Shown: positions 50,841-60,874, numbered from the stretch's first letter. The stretch: DNA of 64,000 nucleotides from Ramlibacter sp. PS4R-6 (GCF_037572775.1 NZ_JBBHKA010000001.1:2914001-2978000); one strand, 5' to 3'. The notes: a model not told the origin generated them from the sequence alone. Made by a program: numbers and translations.

Positions 50841-50972
50841 GTGAATGCTCCTTCTCTCTCTTGCCTTCGTGCTCGTGAGGCGCCGCGAATGTTTCGCGTC
50901 TTGATGGCCCCGAGCCACTTGTTCGCGTGGACTTCCACCACGCTTCAATGCCCCTTCCGGGGCCTTGTACCT

Positions 50973-51581
50973 TTAAGCCTGCGCCGCCTGCGTGCTCGGC
51001 GCCGGCTTGGTCTCCGCCGGCTTCGCCGGGGCCACCTTCTTCTTGCCCGGCGCGATCATCATGATCATCTGCCGGCCTTCCAGCTTCGGGAACTGCTCGA
51101 CCAGGATCAGGTCGGCCAGCTCGTCGCGAATCCGGTTCAACAGCGCCATCCCCAGCTCCTGGTGCGTGATCTCGCGGCCGCGGAAGCGCAGCGTGATCTT
51201 CACCTTGTCGCCCTCCGCCAGGAATCGGCGGATGTTGCGCATCTTGATGTTGTAGTCGCCTTCGTCCGTACCCGGGCGGAACTTGACTTCCTTGATCTCG
51301 ATGACGGTCTGCTTCGCTTTCGCTTCCGCTGCCTTCTTCTGTTCCTGGTACTTGAACTTGCCGTAGTCCATCAGCCGGCACACCGGCGGGCTGGCGGTCG
51401 CGGCAATCTCGACCAGGTCCACGTCCATCTCACCCGCCATGCGCAGGGCTTCCTGCAGGCTGACGATGCCGATCGGCTCGTTGTTGGGTCCGCTGAGGCG
51501 GACTTCCGGGGCCATGATCTCCCGGTTCAGGCGGTGCTTGCGTTCCTCGCGTTGGCGGCGGTCGCGAAAATCAGTAGCGAT
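50973..51581 (-). CDS. infC: Translation initiation factor IF-3 (ATC start)
   Basis: This is a 202-residue IF-3 with an N-domain ([39 protein letters not shown]) and a C-domain ([32 protein letters not shown]). The frame extends upstream of the first ATG (51515) into [18 protein letters not shown], which is conserved IF-3 sequence and contains no ATG. Translation must begin at ATC (51581-51579), preceded by GTGAGGACAACAGACC. Rare AUU/AUC starts on infC let IF-3 repress its own synthesis. It lies between thrS and rpmI. Confidence 0.93.
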   Translation of the reverse strand: MATDFRDRRQREERKHRLNREIMAPEVRLSGPNNEPIGIVSLQEALRMAGEMDVDLVEIAATASPPVCRLMDYGKFKYQEQKKAAEAKAKQTVIEIKEVKFRPGTDEGDYNIKMRNIRRFLAEGDKVKITLRFRGREITHQELGMALLNRIRDELADLILVEQFPKLEGRQMIMMIAPGKKKVAPAKPAETKPAPSTQAAQA

Positions 51582-51668
51582 GGTCTGTTGTCCTCACAAA
51601 ATCATGCTGTTTCATGAACAGCGAAACCGCCGCGGTCCGCGCCGGCAAGAGCGTGATTCGATTCCAAA

Positions 51669-53576
51669 TCAGACCTTGTCCTGGATGTCCTTCGAGATGC
51701 GCGCTAGGAACGCTTCGAGGGGCATCGCACCGAGGTCCTGGTTGCCCCGGGCGCGCACTGCGACGGCACCTGCCGCCTTCTCCTTGTCGCCCACGACCAG
51801 GATGAAAGGCAGCTTCTGCATCGAATGCTCCCGTATTTTATACGTAATTTTCTCGTTGCGCAGGTCCAGCTCCACCCTAAGCCCTTGATTTCGAAGCGTT
51901 TTCGCGACTTCCCCAGCGTAATCGGCCTGCGAGTCCGTGATATTGAGCACGGCCACCTGCACCGGCGCCAGCCAGGCGGGCAGCGCCCCGGCGTGGTTTT
52001 CGACCAGCATGCCGATGAAACGCTCCAGGCTGCCGACGATGGCGCGGTGGAGCATCACCGGGTGCGCCCGGCCGCTCGTCTCCGTCACGTACTCGGCGCC
52101 CAGGCGCTCGGCCGTGTTGAAGTCCACCTGCATCGTGCCGCACTGCCACTGGCGGCCGATGGCGTCCTTCAGCGTGTACTCGATCTTCGGGCCGTAGAAA
52201 GCCCCGTCGCCCGGGGAAATCTCGAACTCGACGCCCGAGCGCCGCAGCGCCTCCATCACGGCGTGCTCGGCCTTGTCCCACAGCTCGTCCGAGCCCACGC
52301 GGTTCTCGGGGCGCGTCGCCACCTTGTAGAGGATGTCGTGGAAGCCGAAATCGCGGTAGACCTGCTGCAGCTTGGCCGTGTAGGCGACGCATTCCTCCAG
52401 GATCTGGTCCTCGGTGACGAAGGCATGGCCGTCGTCCTGCGTGAAGCCGCGCACGCGCATGATCCCGTGCAGCGCCCCCGACGGCTCGTTGCGGTGGCAC
52501 TGCCCGAATTCGCCGTAGCGCAGCGGCAGGTCGCGGTAGCTGCGCATCTGCGACTTGAAGATCAGCACGTGCCCCGGGCAGTTCATCGGCTTGAGCGCGT
52601 AGTCGCGCTTTTCCGATTCCGTGGTGAACATGTTGTCGCGGTAGTTCTGCCAGTGGCCCGTTTTCTCCCAGAGCGAGCGGTCGAGGATCTGCGGGCCCTT
52701 CACTTCCTGGTAGCCCGTGTCCTTGTAGACCTGGCGCATGTACTGCTCCACCTGCTGCCAGACCGCCCAGCCCTTCGGGTGCCAGAACACCACGCCGGGC
52801 GCCACGTCGTCGATGTGGTACAGGTCGAGCTCGCGGCCGAGCTTGCGGTGGTCGCGCTTCTCGGCCTCCTCCAGCATCGTGAGGTACTGCTGCAGTTCCT
52901 CCTTGCTGGCCCAGGCCGTGCCGTAGACCCGCTGGAGCATCTCGTTGCGGTGGTCGCCGCGCCAGTAGGCGCCGGCCACCTTCATCAGCTTGAAGTGCTT
53001 GAGCTTGCCCGTGGACGGCACGTGCGGGCCCCGGCACAGGTCCTCGAAGGCGCCTTCGCGGTACAGCGACACGTCCTCGCCCTGCGGGATGCTCGCGATG
53101 ATCTCGGCCTTGTAGTGCTCGCCGATCTCCTTGAAGTGCTTCACCGCCTCGTCGCGCGGCAGCACGCGGCGCGTGACCGGCTCGTCCTTCGCGGCCAGTT
53201 CGGCCATGCGCTTCTCGATGGCCTGCAAGTCCTCGGGCGTGAAGGGCCGCTTGTACGAGAAGTCGTAATAGAAGCCGTGCTCGATGACCGGGCCGATCGT
53301 GACCTGGGCGTCGGGAAAGAGCTCCTTGACCGCATACGCGAGCAGGTGGGCCGTCGAATGGCGGATGACATCCAGGCCCTCGGGGTCCTTGGCCGTGAGG
53401 ATGGAGAGCTGGGCGTCGCGGTCGATGGTGAACGACGTGTCGACGACCTTGCCGTCGACCTTGCCGGCGAGGGCGGCCTTCGCCAAGCCTGCGCCGATGG
53501 AGGCGGCGACCTCGGCCACCTTCACGGGGCCTGGGAACTCGCGTTTCGAGCCGTCTGGGAGCGTGATCTGGATCAT
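51669..53576 (-). CDS. thrS: Threonine-tRNA ligase
   Basis: This is a 635-residue class II synthetase with a TGS domain ([14 protein letters not shown]), the editing domain with [16 protein letters not shown], the zinc-site and catalytic core ([39 protein letters not shown]), motif 3 near [19 protein letters not shown] and the C-terminal anticodon-binding domain. Its 5' leader contains a Thr-rich 13-codon ORF and an intrinsic terminator hairpin, suggesting transcription attenuation. It starts the thrS-infC-rpmI-rplT-pheST block. Confidence 0.98.
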   Translation of the reverse strand: MIQITLPDGSKREFPGPVKVAEVAASIGAGLAKAALAGKVDGKVVDTSFTIDRDAQLSILTAKDPEGLDVIRHSTAHLLAYAVKELFPDAQVTIGPVIEHGFYYDFSYKRPFTPEDLQAIEKRMAELAAKDEPVTRRVLPRDEAVKHFKEIGEHYKAEIIASIPQGEDVSLYREGAFEDLCRGPHVPSTGKLKHFKLMKVAGAYWRGDHRNEMLQRVYGTAWASKEELQQYLTMLEEAEKRDHRKLGRELDLYHIDDVAPGVVFWHPKGWAVWQQVEQYMRQVYKDTGYQEVKGPQILDRSLWEKTGHWQNYRDNMFTTESEKRDYALKPMNCPGHVLIFKSQMRSYRDLPLRYGEFGQCHRNEPSGALHGIMRVRGFTQDDGHAFVTEDQILEECVAYTAKLQQVYRDFGFHDILYKVATRPENRVGSDELWDKAEHAVMEALRRSGVEFEISPGDGAFYGPKIEYTLKDAIGRQWQCGTMQVDFNTAERLGAEYVTETSGRAHPVMLHRAIVGSLERFIGMLVENHAGALPAWLAPVQVAVLNITDSQADYAGEVAKTLRNQGLRVELDLRNEKITYKIREHSMQKLPFILVVGDKEKAAGAVAVRARGNQDLGAMPLEAFLARISKDIQDKV

Positions 53577-53600
53577 GGGACTAGAAGGGAATTCAAAAGC

Positions 53601-53629
53601 AAAAAGCGCGGCCGGCAGCCGCGCTTTTT
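53601..53629 (-). terminator. Intrinsic terminator in the thrS leader (attenuator candidate)
   Basis: The hairpin AAAAAGCGCGGC/GCCGCGCTTTTT with a five-base loop is followed on the minus strand by TTTTTGCTTTTG. It lies 25 bp upstream of the thrS ATG and downstream of the Thr-rich leader ORF, inside the thrS leader, so it can only matter if read-through is regulated or a second promoter exists. Confidence 0.85.
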
Positions 53630-53660
53630 CGTGGTTCGATGCACGCGCGACTACCCGCCC

Positions 53661-53702
53661 CTAGCGGGTGGTGGAACCTTCCGTTCGCGTTCGCGGTGTC
53701 AT
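53661..53702 (-). CDS. Thr-rich leader peptide upstream of thrS
   Basis: A 13-codon ORF reads MTPRTRTEGSTTR and stops at TAG. Five of 13 codons are Thr (ACA, ACG, ACG, ACC, ACC), the last two adjacent. An AAAGG sequence ten bases upstream could serve as a ribosome-binding site. A small hairpin CCCGC/GCGGG (53654-53668) covers its stop codon and the terminator follows 31 bp later. This is the layout of ribosome-mediated attenuators. It is too short to prove by coding statistics. Confidence 0.6.
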   Translation of the reverse strand: MTPRTRTEGSTTR

Positions 53703-53748
53703 AACCAATGTGCCTTTCTCGCCCTTGTGGGTGGACAACGGCCCGATT

Positions 53749-53943
53749 TTACCCTGCGGCCACGAAGCCGGTGCCGCCGCACTTCTCGCAAGCCGTGATG
53801 ACGATCTGCTTCTCGACCTCGAAGTTCTCGTTGATGTTCTCGCTCTCGAACCTGAGCTCGCCGGTGCCGCCGCAATCCGGGCACTTCTTCTGGTTGAGCT
53901 TGCTGGCGTCGAAAACACCCGTCTTTTCGTCGGTACCGGCCAT
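53749..53943 (-). CDS. Small zinc-ribbon protein (DnaJ-type CxxCGGTG motifs)
   Basis: This is a 64-residue protein with two DnaJ-like half-sites, CPDCGGTGEL and CEKCGGTGFV, separated by ENINENFEVEKQIVITA, so one zinc is likely bound by four Cys. The ATG at 53943 (MAGTDEKTGVFDASKL) is preferred over an upstream start in the same frame. The function is unknown; it resembles the cysteine-rich domain of DnaJ without the J domain. Confidence 0.78.
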   Translation of the reverse strand: MAGTDEKTGVFDASKLNQKKCPDCGGTGELRFESENINENFEVEKQIVITACEKCGGTGFVAAG

Positions 53944-54030
53944 TCTTCCGCCCCCATGTGGCAAAGGAAGCCCAACTCTACGACCAATCCGGCGAGAGTC
54001 CAAACCGGGGGTTCCCCCGGCCCCGGCGGC

Positions 54031-56340
54031 CTAGCTGGCCAGCTCGAAGATGGTCCGGCTCGCCCGCCGCAGGCGGTTGCCCAATTCGCGGCCGATGCCC
54101 GCCAGCACCTTCATCGCGACGGTCGGTTCGCTGCGCGCCATCCTCTCGAACGCGTCGTGCGGCAGCACATAGCACACCAGCCGGCCATCGGCTTCCACCG
54201 TCGCCGACCGCACCTGCTGGTCCAGCAGCGCCAGTTCACCGAAGACCGTCCCGGCCGAGAAAGTCATCAGGCGCGTGTCGCGCTGCGCGCCGGGCAGGCG
54301 CAGCCGCACGCTCGCCGATCCTTCGCAGATCAGGTACAAGTCCCGGCTCGTGTCGCCTTCGCGGAACACGGCATCGCCCCGGGCGAACACGCGCTCCTGC
54401 ATGGCGCCCGCAAGCACCTCCATTTCCCGCGGATCCAGGCGCCAGAGCACCCCGAACTGCTCCAGCCCGACGTCCAGCCCGAACTGCGAGTCGTCGGCCA
54501 GGCCTTCCAGCAGGCGGTCTTCGGCCCATTCGATGGCGCGGTCGGTGTCCTGGAACAGGTGCGCGGCCGTCAGCGCCTTGTGCAGGCCCATGTCCTTCAT
54601 GAATGCCTCCAGCCGCGTGCCCTGCTCCAGCGCGCCAAGCAGCAGCGCGACCTTTTCGCGCTTGAGCCGTTCGTGGATCTGCAGCAGCATCTTCGCGCCG
54701 GTGCTGTCGATCTCGCGCACGCGCTTGAGGTCCAGGATGACGTGGGACGTCGGTTCGCGCAGCGCCGCCTCGATCTCCCCCGCGAGGTCCTCGGCCGTGC
54801 CGAAGAAGATCGGCCCTTCGAGCTCGAAGACCACGATGCGCTCGCTGTGTCCGCGCAGCAGGTCCGCCTGCGCCGAATTGCGCGAGCGGCGCGAGTGCAC
54901 GACGTCGCAGCGGTAGGTGCGGCGGATCACCGACTTGCTCATGCGGAAGAGGAAGAACGCGATCGTCACGGCGATGCCCACGGCGACCGCGACGACGACG
55001 TTGAACGCCACCGCGGCGACGGCGACGGCCAGGATCACCAGCAGGTCGAGCGCCACGCTCTGCGGGCTGGAGAACTGGCCCTTGAAGAGGCGCACGCAGT
55101 TCGCGACCGACCAGCGGTCGACCAGCTGGATGGCGACGGCCGTCAGCATCCCGGCGATGACCACGCGCGGAAGGAAGCCCACCAGCGGCGAGATCACCAG
55201 GATCGCCAGCAGGATCACGGCGGCGTGCACCAGCAGTGACACGGGCGTGCGCGCGCCGCTGCGGTGATTGGCGAAACTCGACCCGAGGTTGATGCCGTTG
55301 GCGATCCCGCCGAAGCCCGCGGCCACCATGTTGCCCGCGCCCAGCCGCACGAGCTCGCGGTTGGTCTGGATGCGGTTGCCGGAGTCGGCCTCGACCAGCC
55401 GTCCGCACAGCACGCCGTCCAGCGACGCGATGAGCGCCAGGCTCAGCGCACCGCCGAGGATCATCGGCAAGGCCGCGAGGGCCTCAGGGTTCGCGGCGAG
55501 GCCCGCGAACTCCGCGAAGTACCGCGGGTTGGGCCATGCGAACGGGATGGCGCCGACCACGGGCCCGAGCTGGCCGCCCAGTCCCGCGAGCTTGAACAGG
55601 TAATAGGACGCCAGGCCGCCCGCCATGCCCAGGAGGGTCGGCGGCACCGCCTTCGTGATGCGCGCCCCCTTGATCACCAGCGTGCAGGTGATCACCCCGA
55701 CCAGCAGGTTCGCCGGCATCACGTCGGCGACGTGCGCCGGGATGCGCCACGCAGCCACGTGCTGCGTGAAGCCCAAAAGGCTGTCCAGTTGCGAGAGGAA
55801 GATCAGGAGCGCCGCGGCGTCCGCGAAGCCTGCGATGACGGGCGCCGGCACGTACTTGACCCAGGTGCCGAAGCCGAGCAGGCCGAACAGCAGCTGGATC
55901 GCCCCGCCGAGGAACACCAGCAGGAACACGAGCGCCAGCAAGGTCTGGGGCGACGCCGAGCGCAGGAACGGGACCTGCGACTGCACCATGCCGGTCAACA
56001 CGATGGAGCCGATCAGGAAAGTGACGATGCTGCGCGGCGAATAGATCATCGTCGTGTTCGCGCCGAGGAGGTACGCCACGATGCAGCCGATGACCGGTGC
56101 GTACAGGCCCGCGAGGATGCCGTGCGCGAGCTGGTCGGGCCCCAGGGGCGACAGCGCGAGGATGCCGTAGCCCATGCTCACCGGGATCGTGAGGACCGCC
56201 GCGGCGAAACCGCCGACCGCGTCGCCGCGCAGACGCGCGAGCCAGGGCGGCCCCTCGGGACGGACGTCTTTCGCGGGGGAAGGCGCTGCGGCGGCCTGGT
56301 CCGGCAGGCCGTAACCCCAGCGCTGGGACAAGTTCGCCAT
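54031..56340 (-). CDS. SulP-family anion transporter fused to STAS and cyclic-nucleotide-binding domains
   Basis: This 769-residue protein has an N-terminal SulP membrane domain of 10-14 helices (VLTIPVSMGYGILALSPLG; LLIFLSQLDSLLGF; GGIANGINLGSSFANHRSGA). A STAS domain spans about 480-590 (VILDLKRVREIDSTGAKMLL). A cNMP-binding domain lies at about 640-740 (VFREGDTSRDLYLICEGSA; FGELALLDQQVRSATVEA), with the phosphate-binding-cassette Glu and Arg in place. Substrates of the family are sulfate, bicarbonate or C4-dicarboxylates. The third domain implies gating or regulation by cAMP or a related ligand; a class III cyclase gene lies about 9 kb away. Confidence 0.92.
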   Translation of the reverse strand: MANLSQRWGYGLPDQAAAAPSPAKDVRPEGPPWLARLRGDAVGGFAAAVLTIPVSMGYGILALSPLGPDQLAHGILAGLYAPVIGCIVAYLLGANTTMIYSPRSIVTFLIGSIVLTGMVQSQVPFLRSASPQTLLALVFLLVFLGGAIQLLFGLLGFGTWVKYVPAPVIAGFADAAALLIFLSQLDSLLGFTQHVAAWRIPAHVADVMPANLLVGVITCTLVIKGARITKAVPPTLLGMAGGLASYYLFKLAGLGGQLGPVVGAIPFAWPNPRYFAEFAGLAANPEALAALPMILGGALSLALIASLDGVLCGRLVEADSGNRIQTNRELVRLGAGNMVAAGFGGIANGINLGSSFANHRSGARTPVSLLVHAAVILLAILVISPLVGFLPRVVIAGMLTAVAIQLVDRWSVANCVRLFKGQFSSPQSVALDLLVILAVAVAAVAFNVVVAVAVGIAVTIAFFLFRMSKSVIRRTYRCDVVHSRRSRNSAQADLLRGHSERIVVFELEGPIFFGTAEDLAGEIEAALREPTSHVILDLKRVREIDSTGAKMLLQIHERLKREKVALLLGALEQGTRLEAFMKDMGLHKALTAAHLFQDTDRAIEWAEDRLLEGLADDSQFGLDVGLEQFGVLWRLDPREMEVLAGAMQERVFARGDAVFREGDTSRDLYLICEGSASVRLRLPGAQRDTRLMTFSAGTVFGELALLDQQVRSATVEADGRLVCYVLPHDAFERMARSEPTVAMKVLAGIGRELGNRLRRASRTIFELAS

Positions 56341-56408
56341 GGGCCCTCCTGCTGCGACGTCGAAACATAAGGTGCGGCCCGGGCCGCGTCAAGGCGAAGA
56401 CGGCTCCC

Positions 56409-56442
56409 CAAAAGAGAAACCCCGCCGGGATCGCCGGCGGGG
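56409..56442 (-). terminator. Intrinsic terminator after aceA
   Basis: The stem CCCCGCCGG/CCGGCGGGG with a five-base loop is followed on the minus strand by GTTTCTCTTTT, 30 bp past the aceA stop. It ends the isocitrate lyase transcript before the SulP gene. Confidence 0.88.
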
Positions 56443-56471
56443 CCCTTGTCTCCCGGTAGCGGAGCGTCTTC

Positions 56472-57800
<1,329 letters not shown>

Positions 57801-57848
57801 GGGTTCACTCCATCAGGGTAGTTGCCGAAATCGATGGCTGAACTTTAA

Positions 57849-57892
57849 GTCTTCTACAAGACTTTGTGAACGTCTTGTGTCTTATACAAGAG
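57849..57892. promoter_or_regulatory. Repeated ACAAGA boxes upstream of aceA
   Basis: GTCTT-CTAC-AAGAC (57849-57862) and GTCTT-ATAC-AAGAG (57879-57892) are two inverted-repeat copies with starts exactly 30 bp apart. A reverse-oriented GTCTTGT (57872-57878) lies between them. They are 49-92 bp upstream of the aceA ATG in an AT-rich stretch and look like a transcription-factor site cluster. Confidence 0.65.
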
Positions 57893-57931
57893 ATAAATTT
57901 TTATCCATGCAAATCAATGACTTGCACCTGC

Positions 57932-57972
57932 AATTTCTCGATATGGGAATTGATCTCTCATATCGAGAAATT
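57932..57972. repeat. 14-bp perfect inverted repeat in AT-rich DNA
   Basis: AATTTCTCGATATG (57932-57945) and its exact complement CATATCGAGAAATT (57959-57972) flank a 13-base spacer. A smaller TTTCGC-GAT-GCGAAA repeat follows at 57997-58011. The segment between aceA and the cyclotransferase gene (217 bp) is clearly AT-richer than its surroundings and has no convincing gene. Confidence 0.7.
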
Positions 57973-58017
57973 TTGGCGCGGCGCAACATCCCGTCATTTC
58001 GCGATGCGAAACGGTTT

Positions 58018-58419
58018 TCACGATGAGTGAAATCGGATCCAGTCGCCATGCCCGATCGGCTCCTTGCCGGCGATGCGCGAGGGGTTGATCTCGTAGAGGA
58101 AGCACGGCACCGGCCGGCCCGCCACGGCCACTTCGAGGTCGCGCTTGAAGTACTCGCTGTGCGCGCCGTCGACGAGCCCCTCGATGTCGTCGAGCACTGC
58201 CTCGAGCTCGCGCGTGACTTCGTAGACCTCGCCCACCACCGTCACCGCCTGCTCGCCTCCCAGCGCGAGGCCCGGGTACCAATCGAGGTGGTACAGGCTG
58301 CCCTTCACCTCGCCCATGCCGAGGTACTTCGGCGCCGGCGCCAGGCGATTGATGTCGTTGCGGCCGCCCTTGCGCAGCGTGCCGTAGACGAAGACATGGC
58401 GAATGCCGCCTTCAGGCAT
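58018..58419 (-). CDS. Gamma-glutamylcyclotransferase-family protein
   Basis: This 133-residue AIG2/GGCT-fold protein has HVFVYGTLRKGGRN (substrate-binding YGTLR, residues 11-15), YHLDWYPGLALG, and the acidic region VLDDIEGLVDG expected to hold the catalytic Glu, then a Tyr (SEYFKRDLEV). Members convert gamma-glutamyl amino acids or amines to 5-oxoproline. It is intriguing beside a gamma-glutamyl ligase pathway, but that locus is 26 kb away. It diverges from an EamA exporter gene with 43 bp between starts. Confidence 0.85.
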   Translation of the reverse strand: MPEGGIRHVFVYGTLRKGGRNDINRLAPAPKYLGMGEVKGSLYHLDWYPGLALGGEQAVTVVGEVYEVTRELEAVLDDIEGLVDGAHSEYFKRDLEVAVAGRPVPCFLYEINPSRIAGKEPIGHGDWIRFHSS

Positions 58420-58462
58420 GATCCCGCTCTTCCTTGCTTCCCAGCCGCGGATTTTCCGACGA

Positions 58463-59359
58463 ATGAAGGCCGAGCGCCTACTCGCCTACGCCTGCCTCGC
58501 GCTGTCGATGTCCCTGGTGGGCAGCTACGTCGCGCTCTCGAAGCCGCTCGCGGCGGCGATCCCCGTCTTCCTGCTCGCCTGGCTGCGCTTCGGCATCGGC
58601 GGCCTGGCGATGGTGCACTGGCTGCGCAAGCCGATGGGCGAGCTGCCGCTGTCGCCCCAGGTCCGCCAGCTGCTGTTCCTCGAATCCTTCCTGGGCAACT
58701 TCCTGTTCTCGATCTGCATGCTGTTCGGCGTGAGCATGACCAGCGCCGTCTCGGCGGGCGTGATCATGGCGGCGATCCCCGCGGTGGTCGCTGTCCTGAG
58801 CTGGATCTTCCTGCGCGAGCGCGTCGGCCCGCGCGTGTGGGGTGCGGTGGCCTGCGCGGCCGCCGGCATCGGGCTGCTGGCGATCGCGAAGCCCGAGGCG
58901 CAAGGCACGTCCTCCCTGCTGGGAAACCTGCTGGTGTTCGGCGCCGTGGTCTGCGAGGCGTCGTATGCCGTGATCGGCAAGAAGCTCACCGGCGCGCTGG
59001 CGCCGCGGCGCATCACCTCGCTGATCAACCTGTGGGGCTTCGCGCTGGTCACGCCCTTCGGCCTGTACCAGGCGCTGCACTTCGACTTCACGCAGGTCCA
59101 GGCGCCGACCTGGGTGCTGCTGCTGTTCTATTCGCTCGCCGCGAGCGTGTGGACGGTGTGGCTGTGGATGACTGGCTTGAAGACCGTGCCGGCGTCGCAA
59201 GGGGGAGTATTCACGGTGATGCTGCCGGTGTCGGCAGCGATGGTCGGTGTCGTCGTGCTGGGAGAGCCGTTCACGGCGGTGCAGGCCGTCGCCTTCGCGC
59301 TGGCGCTGGCCGGCGTCGTCCTCGCTAGCGCCCGGTCACCTTCCGGATCGCGGGCTTGA
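58463..59359 (+). CDS. EamA-family (DMT) transporter
   Basis: This 298-residue protein has ten hydrophobic segments in two EamA repeats (YACLALSMSLVGSYVALSKPL; LLVFGAVVCEASYAVIGKKL), with the end-of-repeat FLRERV and LGEPF motifs. It probably exports amino acids or related metabolites. An ATG at 58418 would extend the protein into the divergent gene, so 58463 is preferred. Its last 35 bases overlap the convergent Lrp-type gene. Confidence 0.87.
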   Translation: MKAERLLAYACLALSMSLVGSYVALSKPLAAAIPVFLLAWLRFGIGGLAMVHWLRKPMGELPLSPQVRQLLFLESFLGNFLFSICMLFGVSMTSAVSAGVIMAAIPAVVAVLSWIFLRERVGPRVWGAVACAAAGIGLLAIAKPEAQGTSSLLGNLLVFGAVVCEASYAVIGKKLTGALAPRRITSLINLWGFALVTPFGLYQALHFDFTQVQAPTWVLLLFYSLAASVWTVWLWMTGLKTVPASQGGVFTVMLPVSAAMVGVVVLGEPFTAVQAVAFALALAGVVLASARSPSGSRA

Positions 59360-59819
59360 TGTTCTCGCGCCGCGCCGGCAACAGCGGCGCGTCTTCGCGC
59401 GGCGCGTTGAGCACGATCGCGGTCGAGGTCTCGGTCAGGATGCAGAACTTGGTGACCACGGCATCGAGGTGCTCGACGTCGATCACGGCGATCTGCAGCA
59501 TCCAGCTGTCCTCGCCGGTCACGTTCCAGGCGTTGACCACCTCCGGCGTCTGCTCGATCAGCTTGACGACGCGCGCGTACTCGGCGCGCCCCACCCGCAC
59601 CAGCGCGCGGATGCCATAGCCCAGTCGCTGCGCGTCGACGATGGCGCGGTAGCCGCGGATCACGCCGCTCAATTCCAGCTTGCGCACGCGCTCCGTCACC
59701 GCCGGCTGGCTCAGGCCGACGCGCCGGCCGAGCTCCGCCATGGTGATGCGCGCATCGCGCTGCAGCTCCCCCAGGATCTGCGCGTCGGAGCCGTCCAGCG
59801 GGGCGATTTCGGTCGGCAT
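59325..59819 (-). CDS. Lrp/AsnC-family transcriptional regulator
   Basis: This 164-residue protein has an N-terminal helix-turn-helix (DAQILGELQRDARITMAELGRRVGLSQ; AVTERVRKLELSGVI) and a C-terminal RAM ligand-binding domain (GIRALVRVGRAEYARVVKLI; EVVNAWNVTGEDSWMLQIAV). It probably senses an amino acid. It diverges from the second EamA gene with 90 bp between and converges on the first, so it may control both exporters. Confidence 0.92.
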   Translation of the reverse strand: MPTEIAPLDGSDAQILGELQRDARITMAELGRRVGLSQPAVTERVRKLELSGVIRGYRAIVDAQRLGYGIRALVRVGRAEYARVVKLIEQTPEVVNAWNVTGEDSWMLQIAVIDVEHLDAVVTKFCILTETSTAIVLNAPREDAPLLPARRENIKPAIRKVTGR

Positions 59820-59909
59820 CTCATTCCACCTTGAAAAACATGGCAGCAGTATAGGACGCGCCTTGATTTCTGCATGGCGCTGCCGCCCATCCGCTCCTAA
59901 GATGCGGCC

Positions 59910-60812
59910 ATGTCCGCCGTGCTCACCTCCCCCGGGCCCGCCGCCCGCCCATCCCTGCTGGTTCCCGCGCTGCTCGCGTGCTACCTGATCTGGGGCTCCA
60001 CCTACCTGGCCATCCGCTTCGCGCTCGAGAGTCTGCCGCCCTTCCTGCAGATGGGGACGCGCTTCCTCGTGGCCGGGAGCCTGCTCATGGCCTGGCTCGC
60101 CTGGCGCAGCAAGGATCCCTGGCCCACCGCCGTGGAGTGGCGCAACGCCCTCGTCATCGGCACCCTGATGCTCGGCGGCGGGATGGGGCTGTGCGCGGCA
60201 TCGGAGCAATACATCGGCTCCGGGCTGATCGCGGCGTTCATCGCCGTCTCGCCCATGGTCAACAGCGGCTGGGGCCTGTTCTTCGGCCAGAAGCCCACCC
60301 GGATGGAATTCGCCGGGATGGCCGTGGGCGTCGCCGGCGTGCTCCTGCTGGTGCGCGGCGCGAGCTTCGCGGCTTCGCCGGTCGGCATCGCCTGCGTCGC
60401 CGGCGCCGTCCTCACGTGGACGCTTGCGTCCGTCCTCACCACCACCAAGCTCCCGCTGGCGCGCGGCGCGATGGGGTTCGCCAGCGAAATGTTGTGTGGC
60501 GGCGCGGTGTTGATGGTGGTTTCTCTCGCATTGGGTGAGCAAGCGGTGCTGCCGCTGCAGCCGGTTTCGATCGCCGCGTGGCTCTACCTCGTGGTGTTCG
60601 GCTCGCTCATCGCGTTCAGCGCGTACATGTATTTGCTGGCGCACGCGACGCCCGCGGTAGCGACGAGCTACGCCTTCGTGAACCCCGTGATCGCGCTTTT
60701 GCTGGGCGTTTTCGTCGGCTCCGAGCACGTCACGGGGGGCGAATGGGCGGCGTGCGGCGTGATCCTCGCGGGCGTCTTGCTGATTTTCAGAGGGAAATCG
60801 GGCTCCTCCTAG
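59910..60812 (+). CDS. YedA-like EamA-family exporter
   Basis: This 300-residue, ten-helix DMT protein starts with LLACYLIWGSTYLAIRFALE, the classic first helix of YedA/RhaT-like permeases. GSGLIAAFIAVSPMVNSGW and YLLAHATPAVATSYAFVNPV mark the two repeats. The divergent Lrp-type regulator suggests amino-acid-responsive export. A bidirectional terminator follows. Confidence 0.88.
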   Translation: MSAVLTSPGPAARPSLLVPALLACYLIWGSTYLAIRFALESLPPFLQMGTRFLVAGSLLMAWLAWRSKDPWPTAVEWRNALVIGTLMLGGGMGLCAASEQYIGSGLIAAFIAVSPMVNSGWGLFFGQKPTRMEFAGMAVGVAGVLLLVRGASFAASPVGIACVAGAVLTWTLASVLTTTKLPLARGAMGFASEMLCGGAVLMVVSLALGEQAVLPLQPVSIAAWLYLVVFGSLIAFSAYMYLLAHATPAVATSYAFVNPVIALLLGVFVGSEHVTGGEWAACGVILAGVLLIFRGKSGSS

Positions 60813-60816
60813 AGTG

Positions 60817-60874
60817 AAAAAAGCGCAACGCCAGAGGAGAAAAACGCTTTCTCCCCTTGGAAACGCGCTTTTTT
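60817..60874 (+). terminator. Terminator after the YedA-like gene
   Basis: AAAAAAGCGC (60817-60826) pairs with GCGCTTTTTT (60865-60874), with a further imperfect GGAGAAAA/TTTCTCC pairing inside. It ends in a six-T run 4 bp or more past the stop codon. Confidence 0.75.

Noticed and set aside
53630..53748. Possible tRNA gene in the thrS upstream region
   Set aside because: I looked for a T-loop TTCGA flanked by stems and an anticodon arm. GGTTCGA-like letters occur, but no cloverleaf can be drawn. The region reads instead as leader ORF plus terminator.
57907..58026. 39-codon ORF (MQINDLHLQF start) in the AT-rich gap beside aceA
   Set aside because: No ribosome-binding site, it is cut through by the 14-bp inverted repeat, and it overlaps the end of the cyclotransferase gene. 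Better seen as structured non-coding DNA.
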